A stretch of DNA of 11,999 nt from SCGC-AAA076-P13 sp965656035 (GTDB lineage: Bacteria; Pseudomonadota; Gammaproteobacteria; Magnimaribacterales; D2472). Below, one piece after another: positions 1 to 5,553 of this stretch. The notes beneath the pieces were generated by a model, which saw only the letters and a program-made list of their open reading frames with translations, was not told where the DNA came from and did not search any database. The stretch lies in the NCBI GenBank assembly GCA_965656035.1, contig CBFHIO010000029.1, positions 1 to 11,999 on the forward strand, written 5' to 3'. Every line of letters starts with the position of its first letter. Position 1 is the first letter of the stretch. A program made the position numbers and the translations under genes.

Positions 1-329
1 ATACAGCTAGTATAGGTAAAACTGTTATTGATTTTTGGAATCATAATTTAAGCAGAGGTATGGAGGACAGAAAACTTCTTTCTTCTGATCAGATAGTTGA
101 TATCCAATATTCTGAATTTATAAAAAATCCATTGGATCATATTAAGAATACTTATCATCAATTAAATTTTGATATGAATATACAAACTGAAAATAAAATT
201 CAAAAATACTTAGAACAGGATAAAAATATATTCAAACCAGAGCATCAATATACCCTTGATGAATTTGGTTTAAATCAAAAAGATATTAAAGGTCAATTTA
301 AGGAGTACATCCTCAACTATGATTTTTAA
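1..329 (+). CDS. Sulfotransferase family protein, C-terminal fragment (start outside window)
   Basis: The reading frame is open from base 3 to a TAA at 327-329, so this is the 3' end of a gene that begins upstream of the window; the ATG at 60 is internal. The visible ~108 residues fit the C-terminal part of PAPS-dependent sulfotransferases: a W-N-H-N-L-S-R stretch, then I-V-D-I-Q-Y-S-E-F-I-K-N-P-L (the family's 'Y-x-D-L-x-x-D-P' element), a 'Y-x-x-L-N-F' segment, and a closing H-Q-Y-T-L-D-E-F-G-L followed by a final aromatic tail. These enzymes move a sulfate group from PAPS to a hydroxyl or amine. The 5'-phosphosulfate loop and catalytic residue would lie in the missing N-terminal part, so activity and substrate cannot be judged. 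The family call rests on remembered motif similarity and is fairly secure; the substrate is unknown. Confidence 0.72.
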   Translation, partial: TASIGKTVIDFWNHNLSRGMEDRKLLSSDQIVDIQYSEFIKNPLDHIKNTYHQLNFDMNIQTENKIQKYLEQDKNIFKPEHQYTLDEFGLNQKDIKGQFKEYILNYDF

Positions 330-364
330 TGATAAAATCAACCTTTTAATTTAAAGCTAAGTCT

Positions 365-985
365 GTGAAACATTACAATTTATTAAAAATAACTCTTTGC
401 ACATTTGCATTGGCATTTGTTCTTAATTCTTGTTCTAAGAAAAATGATGAAGCTGAAATGCCAATTATTGAGGAAACTAAAATGACACAAGTAACAATTA
501 AAACTTCTATGGGAGATATCCAACTTGAATTAGACGCTGAAAAAGCTCCTATTACAGTTGAAAATTTTGTATCTATTGCTAAATCTGGTTATTACACAGA
601 CACTATTTTTCATAGAGTAATAAACGGCTTTATGGTTCAAGGCGGTGGATTAACTGCTGATATGAGCAATAAATCTAGTGGGACTGCACCTATTCAAAAT
701 GAAGCAAATAATGGTCTTAGCAACGATAGAGGCACTATTGCTATGGCAAGAACGATGGAACCTCATTCTGCAACCAGTCAATTCTTTATCAATCATAAAG
801 ATAACGGTTTCTTAAACCACACAGGCGAGAATCCACAGGGCTGGGGGTATGCTGTTTTTGGTAAAGTCACTGAAGGCATGGATGTTGTAGATGCAATTGC
901 TGATGTTGCTACAGGTTCTTCAGGGGGTCATCAAGATGTTCCACTTGAAGTTATAACTATTGAATCTGTAACTGTTTCTGAATGA
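365..985 (+). CDS. Cyclophilin-type peptidyl-prolyl cis-trans isomerase, predicted lipoprotein
   Basis: Catalyses cis-trans isomerisation of X-Pro bonds. The cyclophilin core spans about residues 42-204, with F-H-R-V-I-N-G-F-M-V-Q-G-G at 82-94 (catalytic Arg84, plus Phe89 and Gln92), S-Q-F-F-I-N, and a G-W-G-Y-A-V-F-G-K-V segment. The GTG start at 365 adds a basic N-terminus, a hydrophobic stretch (about residues 8-20) and a lipobox-like L-N-S-C23, so this form should be exported, lipidated on Cys23 and anchored facing the periplasm. Asn at -2 of the lipobox is unusual but tolerated. The GTG has no clear ribosome site. An internal ATG at 482 (Met40) has a good GAGGA site and begins exactly where cytosolic PpiB proteins begin, so a shorter form is possible. 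The stop overlaps the lpxH start by 4 bases (ATGA), so the two are translationally coupled; ppiB and lpxH are also neighbours in E. coli. Confidence 0.9.
   Translation: MKHYNLLKITLCTFALAFVLNSCSKKNDEAEMPIIEETKMTQVTIKTSMGDIQLELDAEKAPITVENFVSIAKSGYYTDTIFHRVINGFMVQGGGLTADMSNKSSGTAPIQNEANNGLSNDRGTIAMARTMEPHSATSQFFINHKDNGFLNHTGENPQGWGYAVFGKVTEGMDVVDAIADVATGSSGGHQDVPLEVITIESVTVSE
470..474 (+). promoter_or_regulatory. Internal ribosome-binding site (GAGGA) before ATG 482 in the cyclophilin gene
   Basis: GAGGA lies 7 bases before an in-frame ATG at 482-484, a better Shine-Dalgarno and start pair than the GTG at 365, which has none. Translation from here would give a 167-residue protein lacking the signal peptide. 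The same bases also encode an acidic Glu-Glu linker in the longer form, so the match could be incidental. Confidence 0.4.
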
Positions 986-1695
986 AGCCACGCTTTGTTT
1001 CAGATTTACATTTAAGCGAAAAACATCCCGAACTTACCCAAGCCTTTTTTAAATTCTTAGAAGAATCAAAAGAGGCTTGCACTCATCTTTTTATCTTAGG
1101 AGATCTCTTTGAGACCTGGGTAGGAGATGACGATGATTTACCCATCCATATTGAAATCAAACAAGCTTTAAAAGCTTTTACTGCTAATGGTCCTGAGACT
1201 TTTTTTATGCATGGCAACAGAGATTTTTTAGTTGGTGAATCCTTTGCAAAAGAAACCGGCATCACCTTATTGCCAGATCCTTACACTCTTGAAATCAATA
1301 ACCAAAAAGTCGTTCTCAGTCATGGTGACTTCTTGTGTACTGATGATAAAGATTATATTGATTTTAGAAATCAGGTCAGAAATCAAGACTGGAAAAATAA
1401 TTTTTTAAAAAAAGCTTTAGACGAACGCAAACAGATTGCTGCAACTCTAAGGGCAGATAGCAAAGAAGCTACCTCAAAAAAACCTAATGAAATAACCGAT
1501 GTTAATAATCAATCAGTCGAGGATTTTATCAACGAACATCAACCGGACCTTTTCATTCACGGTCATACCCATAGACCGAGTATTCATGATATTGGATCTA
1601 CTAAAAGAATTGTTCTTGGAGACTGGGGAGAATACGGATGGCTTCTTACCATTAATAAGCAAGAATTTAATTTAGAAAAATTTTCTATTACTTAG
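982..1695 (+). CDS. lpxH: UDP-2,3-diacylglucosamine diphosphatase LpxH
   Basis: Hydrolyses UDP-2,3-diacylglucosamine to lipid X plus UMP, a step of lipid A synthesis on the inner face of the inner membrane. The 237-residue length is close to E. coli LpxH (240). All calcineurin-like metal ligands are present at the same numbering as recalled for E. coli: Asp8 and His10 (S-D-L-H), Asp41 (G-D), Asn79 (G-N-R-D), His114 (S-H-G-D), His195 and His197 (H-G-H-T-H). The E-W/T-W-V-G-D-D and 'D-Y-x-x-F-R' segments also fit. The ATG shares bases with the upstream stop (ATGA), giving coupled translation with the cyclophilin gene. It ends 47 bases before a convergent gene, with no obvious hairpin terminator between them. 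Presence of LpxH shows an outer membrane with lipid A. High certainty. Confidence 0.97.
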   Translation: MKPRFVSDLHLSEKHPELTQAFFKFLEESKEACTHLFILGDLFETWVGDDDDLPIHIEIKQALKAFTANGPETFFMHGNRDFLVGESFAKETGITLLPDPYTLEINNQKVVLSHGDFLCTDDKDYIDFRNQVRNQDWKNNFLKKALDERKQIAATLRADSKEATSKKPNEITDVNNQSVEDFINEHQPDLFIHGHTHRPSIHDIGSTKRIVLGDWGEYGWLLTINKQEFNLEKFSIT

Positions 1696-1742
1696 TTACA
1701 GGCCTTAATACTAAATCAATTATCAAAGCTAGACCTTCATCG

Positions 1743-2222
1743 TTACCTTTCTCTCTTGTTAGCTGCTGAAATTAAAAATATAACTACTGTAATTACAAAC
1801 GGAAGCAGAGCTAAATCAACTCCTGGAGTAATATCTTTTGTATATTGTCCGATAGAGGTTATGTCTTCTCTGATAAAAGGATAAAGAAATAATCTTTGAC
1901 CCCAGTCTAAAACCCAAAATAAGCTCATAAGAGGTATCAAAGATTTATATCTAAAAATTACCACCCAACAAACAAGACAAAACATAAGTTGAGCATTACC
2001 CCATAATGAAAAAAATCTATAAATAACTGGCATGGGATCTGGATCACCGGTTAAAACAACAAAGTTTGCAATGTCATGAAATCCATAAGACTCAAACAAC
2101 ATGTGTATTATCGAGCGCCAGGTCATTAAAGCTGTAAATAAAACAAAGCCCCATATAGCAATCTTTGGACTATTGAGCTCATTGGTAACCGTCTTAGGTA
2201 AGATTTTAGAAAAATTAAACAT
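1743..2222 (-). CDS. Four-helix membrane protein of unknown function
   Basis: I do not recognise a family. From the ATG at 2222 the product is 159 residues with about four hydrophobic segments, at roughly residues 21-40, 70-90, 94-116 and 135-154, and a basic tail (N-K-R-E-R). Notable polar or aromatic elements are W-R-S-I-I-H at the end of helix 1, a loop with T-G-D-P-D-P-M-P, and D-W-G-Q-R-L-F in helix 3; charged residues inside helix 3 suggest a functional site rather than a simple anchor. The frame stays open to a TTG at 2306 (187 residues), but ATG 2222 is preferred because the extra N-terminus is polar and TTG has no ribosome site. ATG 2222 itself has only AAAGG placed too close. It is divergent from umuDC; the LexA box at 2311-2330 lies 89 bases upstream of the ATG and could also control it. 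Its 3' end converges on lpxH. Confidence 0.7.
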   Translation of the reverse strand: MFNFSKILPKTVTNELNSPKIAIWGFVLFTALMTWRSIIHMLFESYGFHDIANFVVLTGDPDPMPVIYRFFSLWGNAQLMFCLVCWVVIFRYKSLIPLMSLFWVLDWGQRLFLYPFIREDITSIGQYTKDITPGVDLALLPFVITVVIFLISAANKRER

Positions 2223-2310
2223 ACCTTTTATTCTACCTAAATCGTGGATATAGGGTGTAGATAATTTTGCATGCCAACTAATAAAGAAGATATTGTTCTC
2301 TTTCAATTTA

Positions 2311-2330
2311 TACTGTATATTTATACAGTA
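2311..2330. promoter_or_regulatory. LexA (SOS) box between umuDC and a divergent membrane protein gene
   Basis: The 20 bases read taCTG-TATATTTATA-CAGta: both CTG/CAG half-sites with a 10-base AT spacer and the flanking TA/TA. This is a near-perfect copy of the E. coli LexA operator (only the central bases depart from strict alternation). It ends 13 bases before the umuD ATG. A plausible umuDC promoter overlaps it: TTGTTC at 2293-2298, 17 bases, TATATT at 2316-2321, so bound LexA would cover the -10. On the minus strand TATAAA at 2312-2307 could be a -10 for the divergent gene. The operator assignment is strong; promoter details are inference. Confidence 0.93.
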
Positions 2331-2343
2331 TTTAAAAATCTTT

Positions 2344-2772
2344 ATGAAAGTTAACTATATCGGAAAAATTTCTGAAGAAAATCTACCGGCAATATTTGTG
2401 CCCTATTTTCTTGAGTCTGTGCATGCGGGGTTCCCCAGCCCTGCAAGCGACTATATTGAAAGTCCGATAGATCTTAATAAACATCTGATAAAAAACGGAG
2501 CAGCTACTTTTTTAGTAAGAGCTCAAGGACAATCTATGCTTGGTTCTGGAATAACCGACCAAGCAGTACTAGTCGTTGATCGAAGTATTAAACCAAAGCA
2601 TAACGATATTGTGGTTGCTTCTATTGATGGAGAGTTTGTATGCAAACGATTAAAACTCAAACCCAAAATGTGCTTAATGCCAGACAATCCTGACTACCCT
2701 CCTATCTTTATTAATCATGGTCAAGAACTAGAAATAGTAGGGACCGTTACAGCAGCTATTAATAAATTCTAA
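2344..2772 (+). CDS. umuD: DNA polymerase V accessory subunit UmuD (LexA-like self-cleaving)
   Basis: UmuD is cleaved on RecA filaments during SOS to UmuD', which joins UmuC to form the translesion polymerase Pol V. The start is ATG 2344 (142 residues; E. coli 139), not the TTG at 2293, since 2344 gives the family length and sits just behind the SOS box. Visible features: cleavage bond Ala28-Gly29 in H-A-G-F-P-S-P-A (E. coli has Cys-Gly, so this is the LexA-type bond), nucleophile Ser64 in G-Q-S-M, and general-base Lys101 in E-F-V-C-K-R. No Shine-Dalgarno precedes the ATG and the leader is probably under 20 bases. The TAA overlaps the umuC ATG by one base (TAATG), coupling the two. LexA control is indicated by the adjacent operator. 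Confidence 0.95.
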   Translation: MKVNYIGKISEENLPAIFVPYFLESVHAGFPSPASDYIESPIDLNKHLIKNGAATFLVRAQGQSMLGSGITDQAVLVVDRSIKPKHNDIVVASIDGEFVCKRLKLKPKMCLMPDNPDYPPIFINHGQELEIVGTVTAAINKF

Positions 2773-4034
2773 TGGCTTTGGCGTTGGTAGATTGCGAAAG
2801 CTTTTATGCTTCGTGCGAAAGAATCTTTCGTCCCGATTTAAAACATGTGCCCATAGTTGTTCTTTCTAATAATGATGGCTGTGTTATTGCAAGAAGCACT
2901 GAAGCAAAAAAGATGGGTATTGGTATGGGAGTTCCCTGGTTCAACGTTAAAGACTCTTTTCTTGCTCAAGGTGGAAAAGTCTTCTCATCAAACTTTACTT
3001 TCTATGGCGATATGTCAGCCAGAGTGATGAATATCTTAGAAGGCTTTGTTCCTGAAGTTGAGGTCTATAGCATTGATGAAGCCTTTTTAGGTTTAGATTC
3101 TTTAGAAGAACATTACAACCTATACGATTTTGGTTGTCATATTAGAAGCTTAATTAAGCAATGGACTGGGGTCCCAGTTCGAATAGGTATAGCACCTACA
3201 AAGACGCTTACCAAAATCGCTTTGAATGAAGCAAAAAGAATAAATGTACCAACCAAAGTTCATCAAATATCTACAGTCAAAGAAATTCGAGAGGCTCTTA
3301 AAAATACTCCAGTTCGAGATGTATGGGGTGTTGGGAGACGTCTTAGCGAACATCTAAATCAAGCCAAAATCACTAATGCCCTGCAGCTTGCAGATGTTGA
3401 TCCTCGCTATATCAAAAGGAAATTTAGTGTAGTGCTAGAAAGAACAGTAAGAGAGCTCAGAGGTCAAAGATGTTTAGGTATAGAAAATAATGCTGCAGCA
3501 AAAAAACAAATTGTTGTTAGCAGAAGTTTTGGTTCCAGAGTTACAGATTTAAAAACTCTAAGGCCTATTGTAAGTAACTTTGCAGTTAGAGCTGCTGAAA
3601 AACTTAGAAACGAAAAACAAAAATGTTCTCAAGTTTCAGTCTTCGTTAGAACTAGTCCGTTTAGTGATCATAAGCCCCAGCATACCGGTTATAAAACTAT
3701 AGAGTTTTCTACTCCCACAAATGACACCCGAGATATTTTAATAGCAGCAAAAAAAGCTCTTTTACCAATCTTTAAACCAGGATATGACTATGCAAAAGCT
3801 GGAATTCTTTTAAGTAGATTTTCTAATGAAGCTTCAAAACAATATTCTCTATTTAAAGATCCTGATGAGCCAAAAGAGAACTCAAAATTCATGAAATATA
3901 TAGATAAGTTGAATACCTATGAGACACAAATCTATTTCGCTTCACAAAATACAAAAAAATGGTCACCCATGAAACAGAATATGACTTCACCCAAATACAC
4001 AACCTGTTGGCATGAGTTACCAATTGCAAACTAA
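2772..4034 (+). CDS. umuC: DNA polymerase V catalytic subunit UmuC (Y-family)
   Basis: Catalytic subunit of the error-prone Pol V, which copies past DNA lesions during the SOS response. The 420-residue length matches E. coli UmuC (422). Catalytic acids are in place: Asp7 (V-D-C-E-S-F-Y-A-S-C), Asp102 and Glu103 (Y-S-I-D-E-A-F). The N-terminal S-N-N-D-G-C-V-I-A-R block, the W-G-V-G-R helix-hairpin-helix element and the little-finger region follow in the usual order. A clamp-binding motif Q357-Y-S-L-F361 falls at the same position as QLNLF in E. coli UmuC, supporting binding to the beta sliding clamp. Intact, with no missing residue seen. It begins inside the umuD stop (TAATG) and should share the LexA-controlled transcript. 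The stop lies 54 bases before a small membrane protein gene on the same strand. Confidence 0.97.
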   Translation: MALALVDCESFYASCERIFRPDLKHVPIVVLSNNDGCVIARSTEAKKMGIGMGVPWFNVKDSFLAQGGKVFSSNFTFYGDMSARVMNILEGFVPEVEVYSIDEAFLGLDSLEEHYNLYDFGCHIRSLIKQWTGVPVRIGIAPTKTLTKIALNEAKRINVPTKVHQISTVKEIREALKNTPVRDVWGVGRRLSEHLNQAKITNALQLADVDPRYIKRKFSVVLERTVRELRGQRCLGIENNAAAKKQIVVSRSFGSRVTDLKTLRPIVSNFAVRAAEKLRNEKQKCSQVSVFVRTSPFSDHKPQHTGYKTIEFSTPTNDTRDILIAAKKALLPIFKPGYDYAKAGILLSRFSNEASKQYSLFKDPDEPKENSKFMKYIDKLNTYETQIYFASQNTKKWSPMKQNMTSPKYTTCWHELPIAN

Positions 4035-4045
4035 GGAGAAAAAAA

Positions 4046-4062
4046 TTGGCACAGATATTGCA
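4046..4062 (+). promoter_or_regulatory. Candidate sigma-54 (RpoN) -24/-12 promoter
   Basis: TTGGCACA, 4 bases, TTGCA. Against the sigma-54 consensus YTGGCACG-N4-TTGCW every position fits except the G after CAC, which is A here. The GG (4048-4049) and GC (4060-4061) have the required 12-base spacing. Transcription would start near 4072-4074, just before the AGGAGGT ribosome site at 4078 and the ATG at 4089. It sits in the only non-coding stretch between umuC and the small gene. TTGGCA also resembles a sigma-70 -35, but no -10 lies 16-18 bases on. No rpoN gene or activator is visible in this window, so function is inferred. Confidence 0.55.
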
Positions 4063-4077
4063 ATAAATAAGGTATTT

Positions 4078-4084
4078 AGGAGGT
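4078..4084 (+). promoter_or_regulatory. Perfect Shine-Dalgarno (AGGAGGT) for the 36-residue gene
   Basis: AGGAGGT is fully complementary to the 16S rRNA 3' end and the AGGAGG core ends 5 bases before ATG 4089. It is the strongest ribosome site seen in the window and is the main evidence that the short frame behind it is a real, well-translated gene. Confidence 0.8.
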
Positions 4085-4088
4085 ATTT

Positions 4089-4199
4089 ATGGCAGATTAC
4101 TGGCTAAGAGTATTTGAATTTTGTAAAGAAGAGCCTGGTTGGGCTATTGCATTTTTCTTTTGTGGTTTTGTTATAGGTGAAACTTACTTCATTCTATAA
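4089..4199 (+). CDS. 36-residue single-helix membrane microprotein, unknown function
   Basis: ATG 4089 to TAA 4197-4199 encodes 36 residues. The N-terminal half is amphipathic and charged (M-A-D-Y-W-L-R-V-F-E-F-C-K-E-E-P), and residues 17-36 form one hydrophobic helix rich in Phe and Gly (G-W-A-I-A-F-F-F-C-G-F-V-I-G) ending in E-T-Y-F-I-L at the very C-terminus. It should insert in the inner membrane. I do not recognise a family. Evidence that it is real is the perfect AGGAGGT, good spacing and a sigma-54-like promoter upstream. It begins 54 bases after umuC, so read-through from the SOS operon is also possible; small hydrophobic SOS-induced peptides such as TisB in E. coli offer a parallel in size and regulation but share no sequence that I can see. 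The stop is 3 bases from the convergent DUF2237 stop. Confidence 0.72.
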   Translation: MADYWLRVFEFCKEEPGWAIAFFFCGFVIGETYFIL

Positions 4200-4202
4200 A
4201 TA

Positions 4203-4577
4203 TTAGTTCATATCTATAGCGAACTCTTTCAATATTTCTATATCGATAATAGAGGTAGTTTTTTTATTAGTTTTTTTAAGGTACACCTTAGGAGCAAACC
4301 CATGCTCATATGCTTCCTTCCATCGCTCAGCACAAACACACCAGGAGTCTCCTGCTTTTAATCCTGGAAAATCAAATTCAGGTCTTGGGGTAGAAAGGTC
4401 ATTGCCTCGAGATTTTGAGAAACTTAAAAACTCATCGTTCATCAAAGAGCAAACAATATGCAAACCTCTGTCGAGTTGATCGGTGTGACAAAACCCATCT
4501 CGAAAAAATCCTGTAATGGGATTGGAACAACACTCCTCAATTGGTTCGTCAAAAATATTAACTTGCTGCATTTCCAT
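4203..4577 (-). CDS. DUF2237 family protein
   Basis: A 124-residue soluble protein matching the DUF2237 pattern from start to end: C16-C17...P-I-T-G-F-F-R-D-G-F-C30, L-H-I-V-C43, D-E-F-L-S-F-S, R-G-N-D-L-S-T-P-R-P-E-F-D-F-P-G-L-K-A-G-D, and W-C80-V-C82-A-E-R-W-K-E-A. The family has no established biochemical role that I can state; the conserved cysteines and the His suggest a metal or redox site, which is inference. Start: ATG 4577, with a second in-frame ATG at 4571; neither has a convincing ribosome site, so the start may be off by two residues. It is divergent from the DCC-family gene (62-base gap) and convergent with the 36-residue gene, whose stop is only 3 bases away, leaving no room for a separate terminator. 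Confidence 0.88.
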   Translation of the reverse strand: MEMQQVNIFDEPIEECCSNPITGFFRDGFCHTDQLDRGLHIVCSLMNDEFLSFSKSRGNDLSTPRPEFDFPGLKAGDSWCVCAERWKEAYEHGFAPKVYLKKTNKKTTSIIDIEILKEFAIDMN

Positions 4578-4639
4578 TGAGTAGAATCTTATTATTTAAA
4601 ATCAAAGATATCTAGTATTAATCTTGATAAGATAACTTT

Positions 4640-4966
4640 ATGAATAATGATGGAAAAGTTCTCTTTAATGAAAAATGTTCGATTTGTAATTTTGAAATTA
4701 AGCATTACAAAAAAAGATCAAAATTAAACTTCACTGATTGCAGTCACATGGAAGATAAGTATCTTAAAAAACTTCATGTTACTTTTGATGATGGAAAAGA
4801 ATTGGCAGGTGTTGATGCATTTATTTATGTCTGGAATAGAACAAAAGGTTATCGTTGGCTTGGTACACTAGTTGCACTTCCGGTTGTAAAACAACTTGCT
4901 GTTTTTGCTTATTCAATTGTTGCCTTTCTTCTGTTTTGGCGCTTTAAAATCTTTAATAAAAGTTAG
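4640..4966 (+). CDS. DCC-family (DUF393) thiol-disulfide oxidoreductase-like protein
   Basis: A 108-residue protein with C13-S-I-C16-N close to the N-terminus after V-L-F-N-E-K, fitting the 'Y-D-G-x-C-x-x-C-N' signature of the DCC/DUF393 family; the usual Asp-Gly before the first Cys is Asn-Glu here. The body contains F-D-D-G-K-E-L-A-G-V-D-A-F, typical of the family, and the C-terminus has a hydrophobic stretch (about residues 78-101) ending in a basic tail. The CxxC suggests a thioredoxin-like redox role, but the family's substrates are not well defined. Slightly shorter than the usual ~120-140 residues. There is no strong ribosome site; a small inverted repeat, ATCTT-GAT-AAGAT at 4621-4633, occupies the place where one would be expected. 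Divergent from DUF2237. Confidence 0.82.
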   Translation: MNNDGKVLFNEKCSICNFEIKHYKKRSKLNFTDCSHMEDKYLKKLHVTFDDGKELAGVDAFIYVWNRTKGYRWLGTLVALPVVKQLAVFAYSIVAFLLFWRFKIFNKS

Positions 4967-4986
4967 AAAAAGCCATATCTAGATGC

Positions 4987-5006
4987 GAATGATTATCAGA
5001 ATGATT
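4987..5006 (+). repeat. Direct repeat GAATGATT x2 upstream of the ferritin-like promoter
   Basis: GAATGATT occurs at 4987-4994 and again at 4999-5006, a 12-base period, with a TGAT-T-ATCA palindrome at 4990-4998 overlapping the first copy. It lies 30 bases upstream of the -35 hexamer. The GATTATCA/GAATGATT texture is faintly Fur-box-like, and the downstream gene is ferritin-like, but it does not match the full 19-base Fur consensus. Regulatory function is speculative. Confidence 0.35.
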
Positions 5007-5035
5007 CGTATTAAAAAAATACCTTATATCAGTAG

Positions 5036-5064
5036 TTTACATAATATATAAATTCTTTTATAGT
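5036..5064 (+). promoter_or_regulatory. Sigma-70-type promoter for the ferritin-like gene
   Basis: TTTACA (5036-5041, 5 of 6 to TTGACA), 17-base spacer, TATAGT (5059-5064, 5 of 6 to TATAAT). The start would be near 5071, giving a leader of about 35 bases with AAGGAG at 5093-5098, 7 bases before the ATG. Spacing and both hexamers are good for such an AT-rich genome, where chance matches are common. Confidence 0.6.
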
Positions 5065-5105
5065 TACACTAATTAATTAATTTTTAATGCTTAAGGAGCA
5101 GTAAT

Positions 5106-5546
5106 ATGGGATTAAAACCACTAGATACAGATAAAGCTTGTGCCATTCTAAATGAGATAATGGAATATGAATTAGCAGGTGTTGTTCGTTACACCCACTC
5201 GGCCATGATGGTCACAGGACCATACAGAATTCCTATTGTTGAATTTTTAAAAGAGCAAGCAAGTGAGTCTCTTGTTCACGCTCAAGGAGCTGGTGAATTA
5301 ATAGCTGGACTTGATGGTCATCCTAGTCAAAAAATTGCAAAAATTGAAGAGACTGGACAGCATACAATTAGAGATATTTTAGAAGAAAGTTTAGAGCATG
5401 AACTTCATGCAGTTGGACTTTATAAAAAACTTCTTGAGGAAGTTGAAGACAGTTCTATTTATCTTGAAGAGTATGCAAGAGGCATGATCGGTGAAGAGGA
5501 GCAACATTCTTTAGAGTTAAAAAGAATGCTAAAAGATTACGGATAA
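5106..5546 (+). CDS. Ferritin-like (bacterioferritin-related) diiron protein
   Basis: A 146-residue four-helix ferritin-like protein, slightly shorter than Bfr (158). Likely metal ligands by alignment in my head to bacterioferritin: Glu22 in helix A (E-Y-E-L-A-G), His58 in helix B (E-S-L-V-H-A), Glu97 or Glu99 in helix C (E-H-E-L-H-A), and Glu131-x-x-His134 in helix D (E-E-E-Q-H). Helix B lacks the usual E-x-x-H: the expected Glu position is Ser55, with Glu54 one residue earlier, and the haem-ligand Met of Bfr is Leu56, so haem binding is not expected. I recall a subgroup of proteobacterial ferritin-like proteins with the same E-S-L-x-H-A and R-I-P-I-V-E/D-F-L segments, so this is probably a family trait rather than decay. 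Role in iron storage or oxidative protection is inferred. Strong AAGGAG site and its own promoter; single-gene unit, converging on the DUF1289 gene 7 bases away. Confidence 0.85.
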   Translation: MGLKPLDTDKACAILNEIMEYELAGVVRYTHSAMMVTGPYRIPIVEFLKEQASESLVHAQGAGELIAGLDGHPSQKIAKIEETGQHTIRDILEESLEHELHAVGLYKKLLEEVEDSSIYLEEYARGMIGEEEQHSLELKRMLKDYG

Positions 5547-5553
5547 AATCTAG

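Noticed and set aside
1..329. Complete 89-residue gene starting at ATG 60.
   Set aside because: The frame is open upstream to the window edge and the upstream residues continue the sulfotransferase pattern, so it is the end of a longer gene.
2223..2306. Extension of the four-helix membrane protein to TTG 2306.
   Set aside because: Rare start codon without a ribosome site; ATG 2222 is more likely, though not proven. Kept as a note in that entry.
2293..2343. Extension of umuD upstream to the TTG at 2293, adding 17 residues.
   Set aside because: The extension is encoded across the LexA operator and probable promoter, and ATG 2344 gives the normal UmuD length and cleavage-site position.
4035..4066. 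AAGGAG at 4033-4038 followed by TTG 4046 and a six-codon frame ending at TAA 4064-4066, a possible leader peptide after umuC.
   Set aside because: Only six residues from a TTG start, and the same bases are better explained by the sigma-54-like element. No downstream attenuator hairpin is visible.
4986..5008. CGAAT...ATTCG inverted repeat followed by an A-rich run, considered as a terminator for the DCC-family gene.
   Set aside because: The stem is only 5 base pairs with a large loop, and on the plus strand it is followed by A, not T. It does not form a plus-strand intrinsic terminator.
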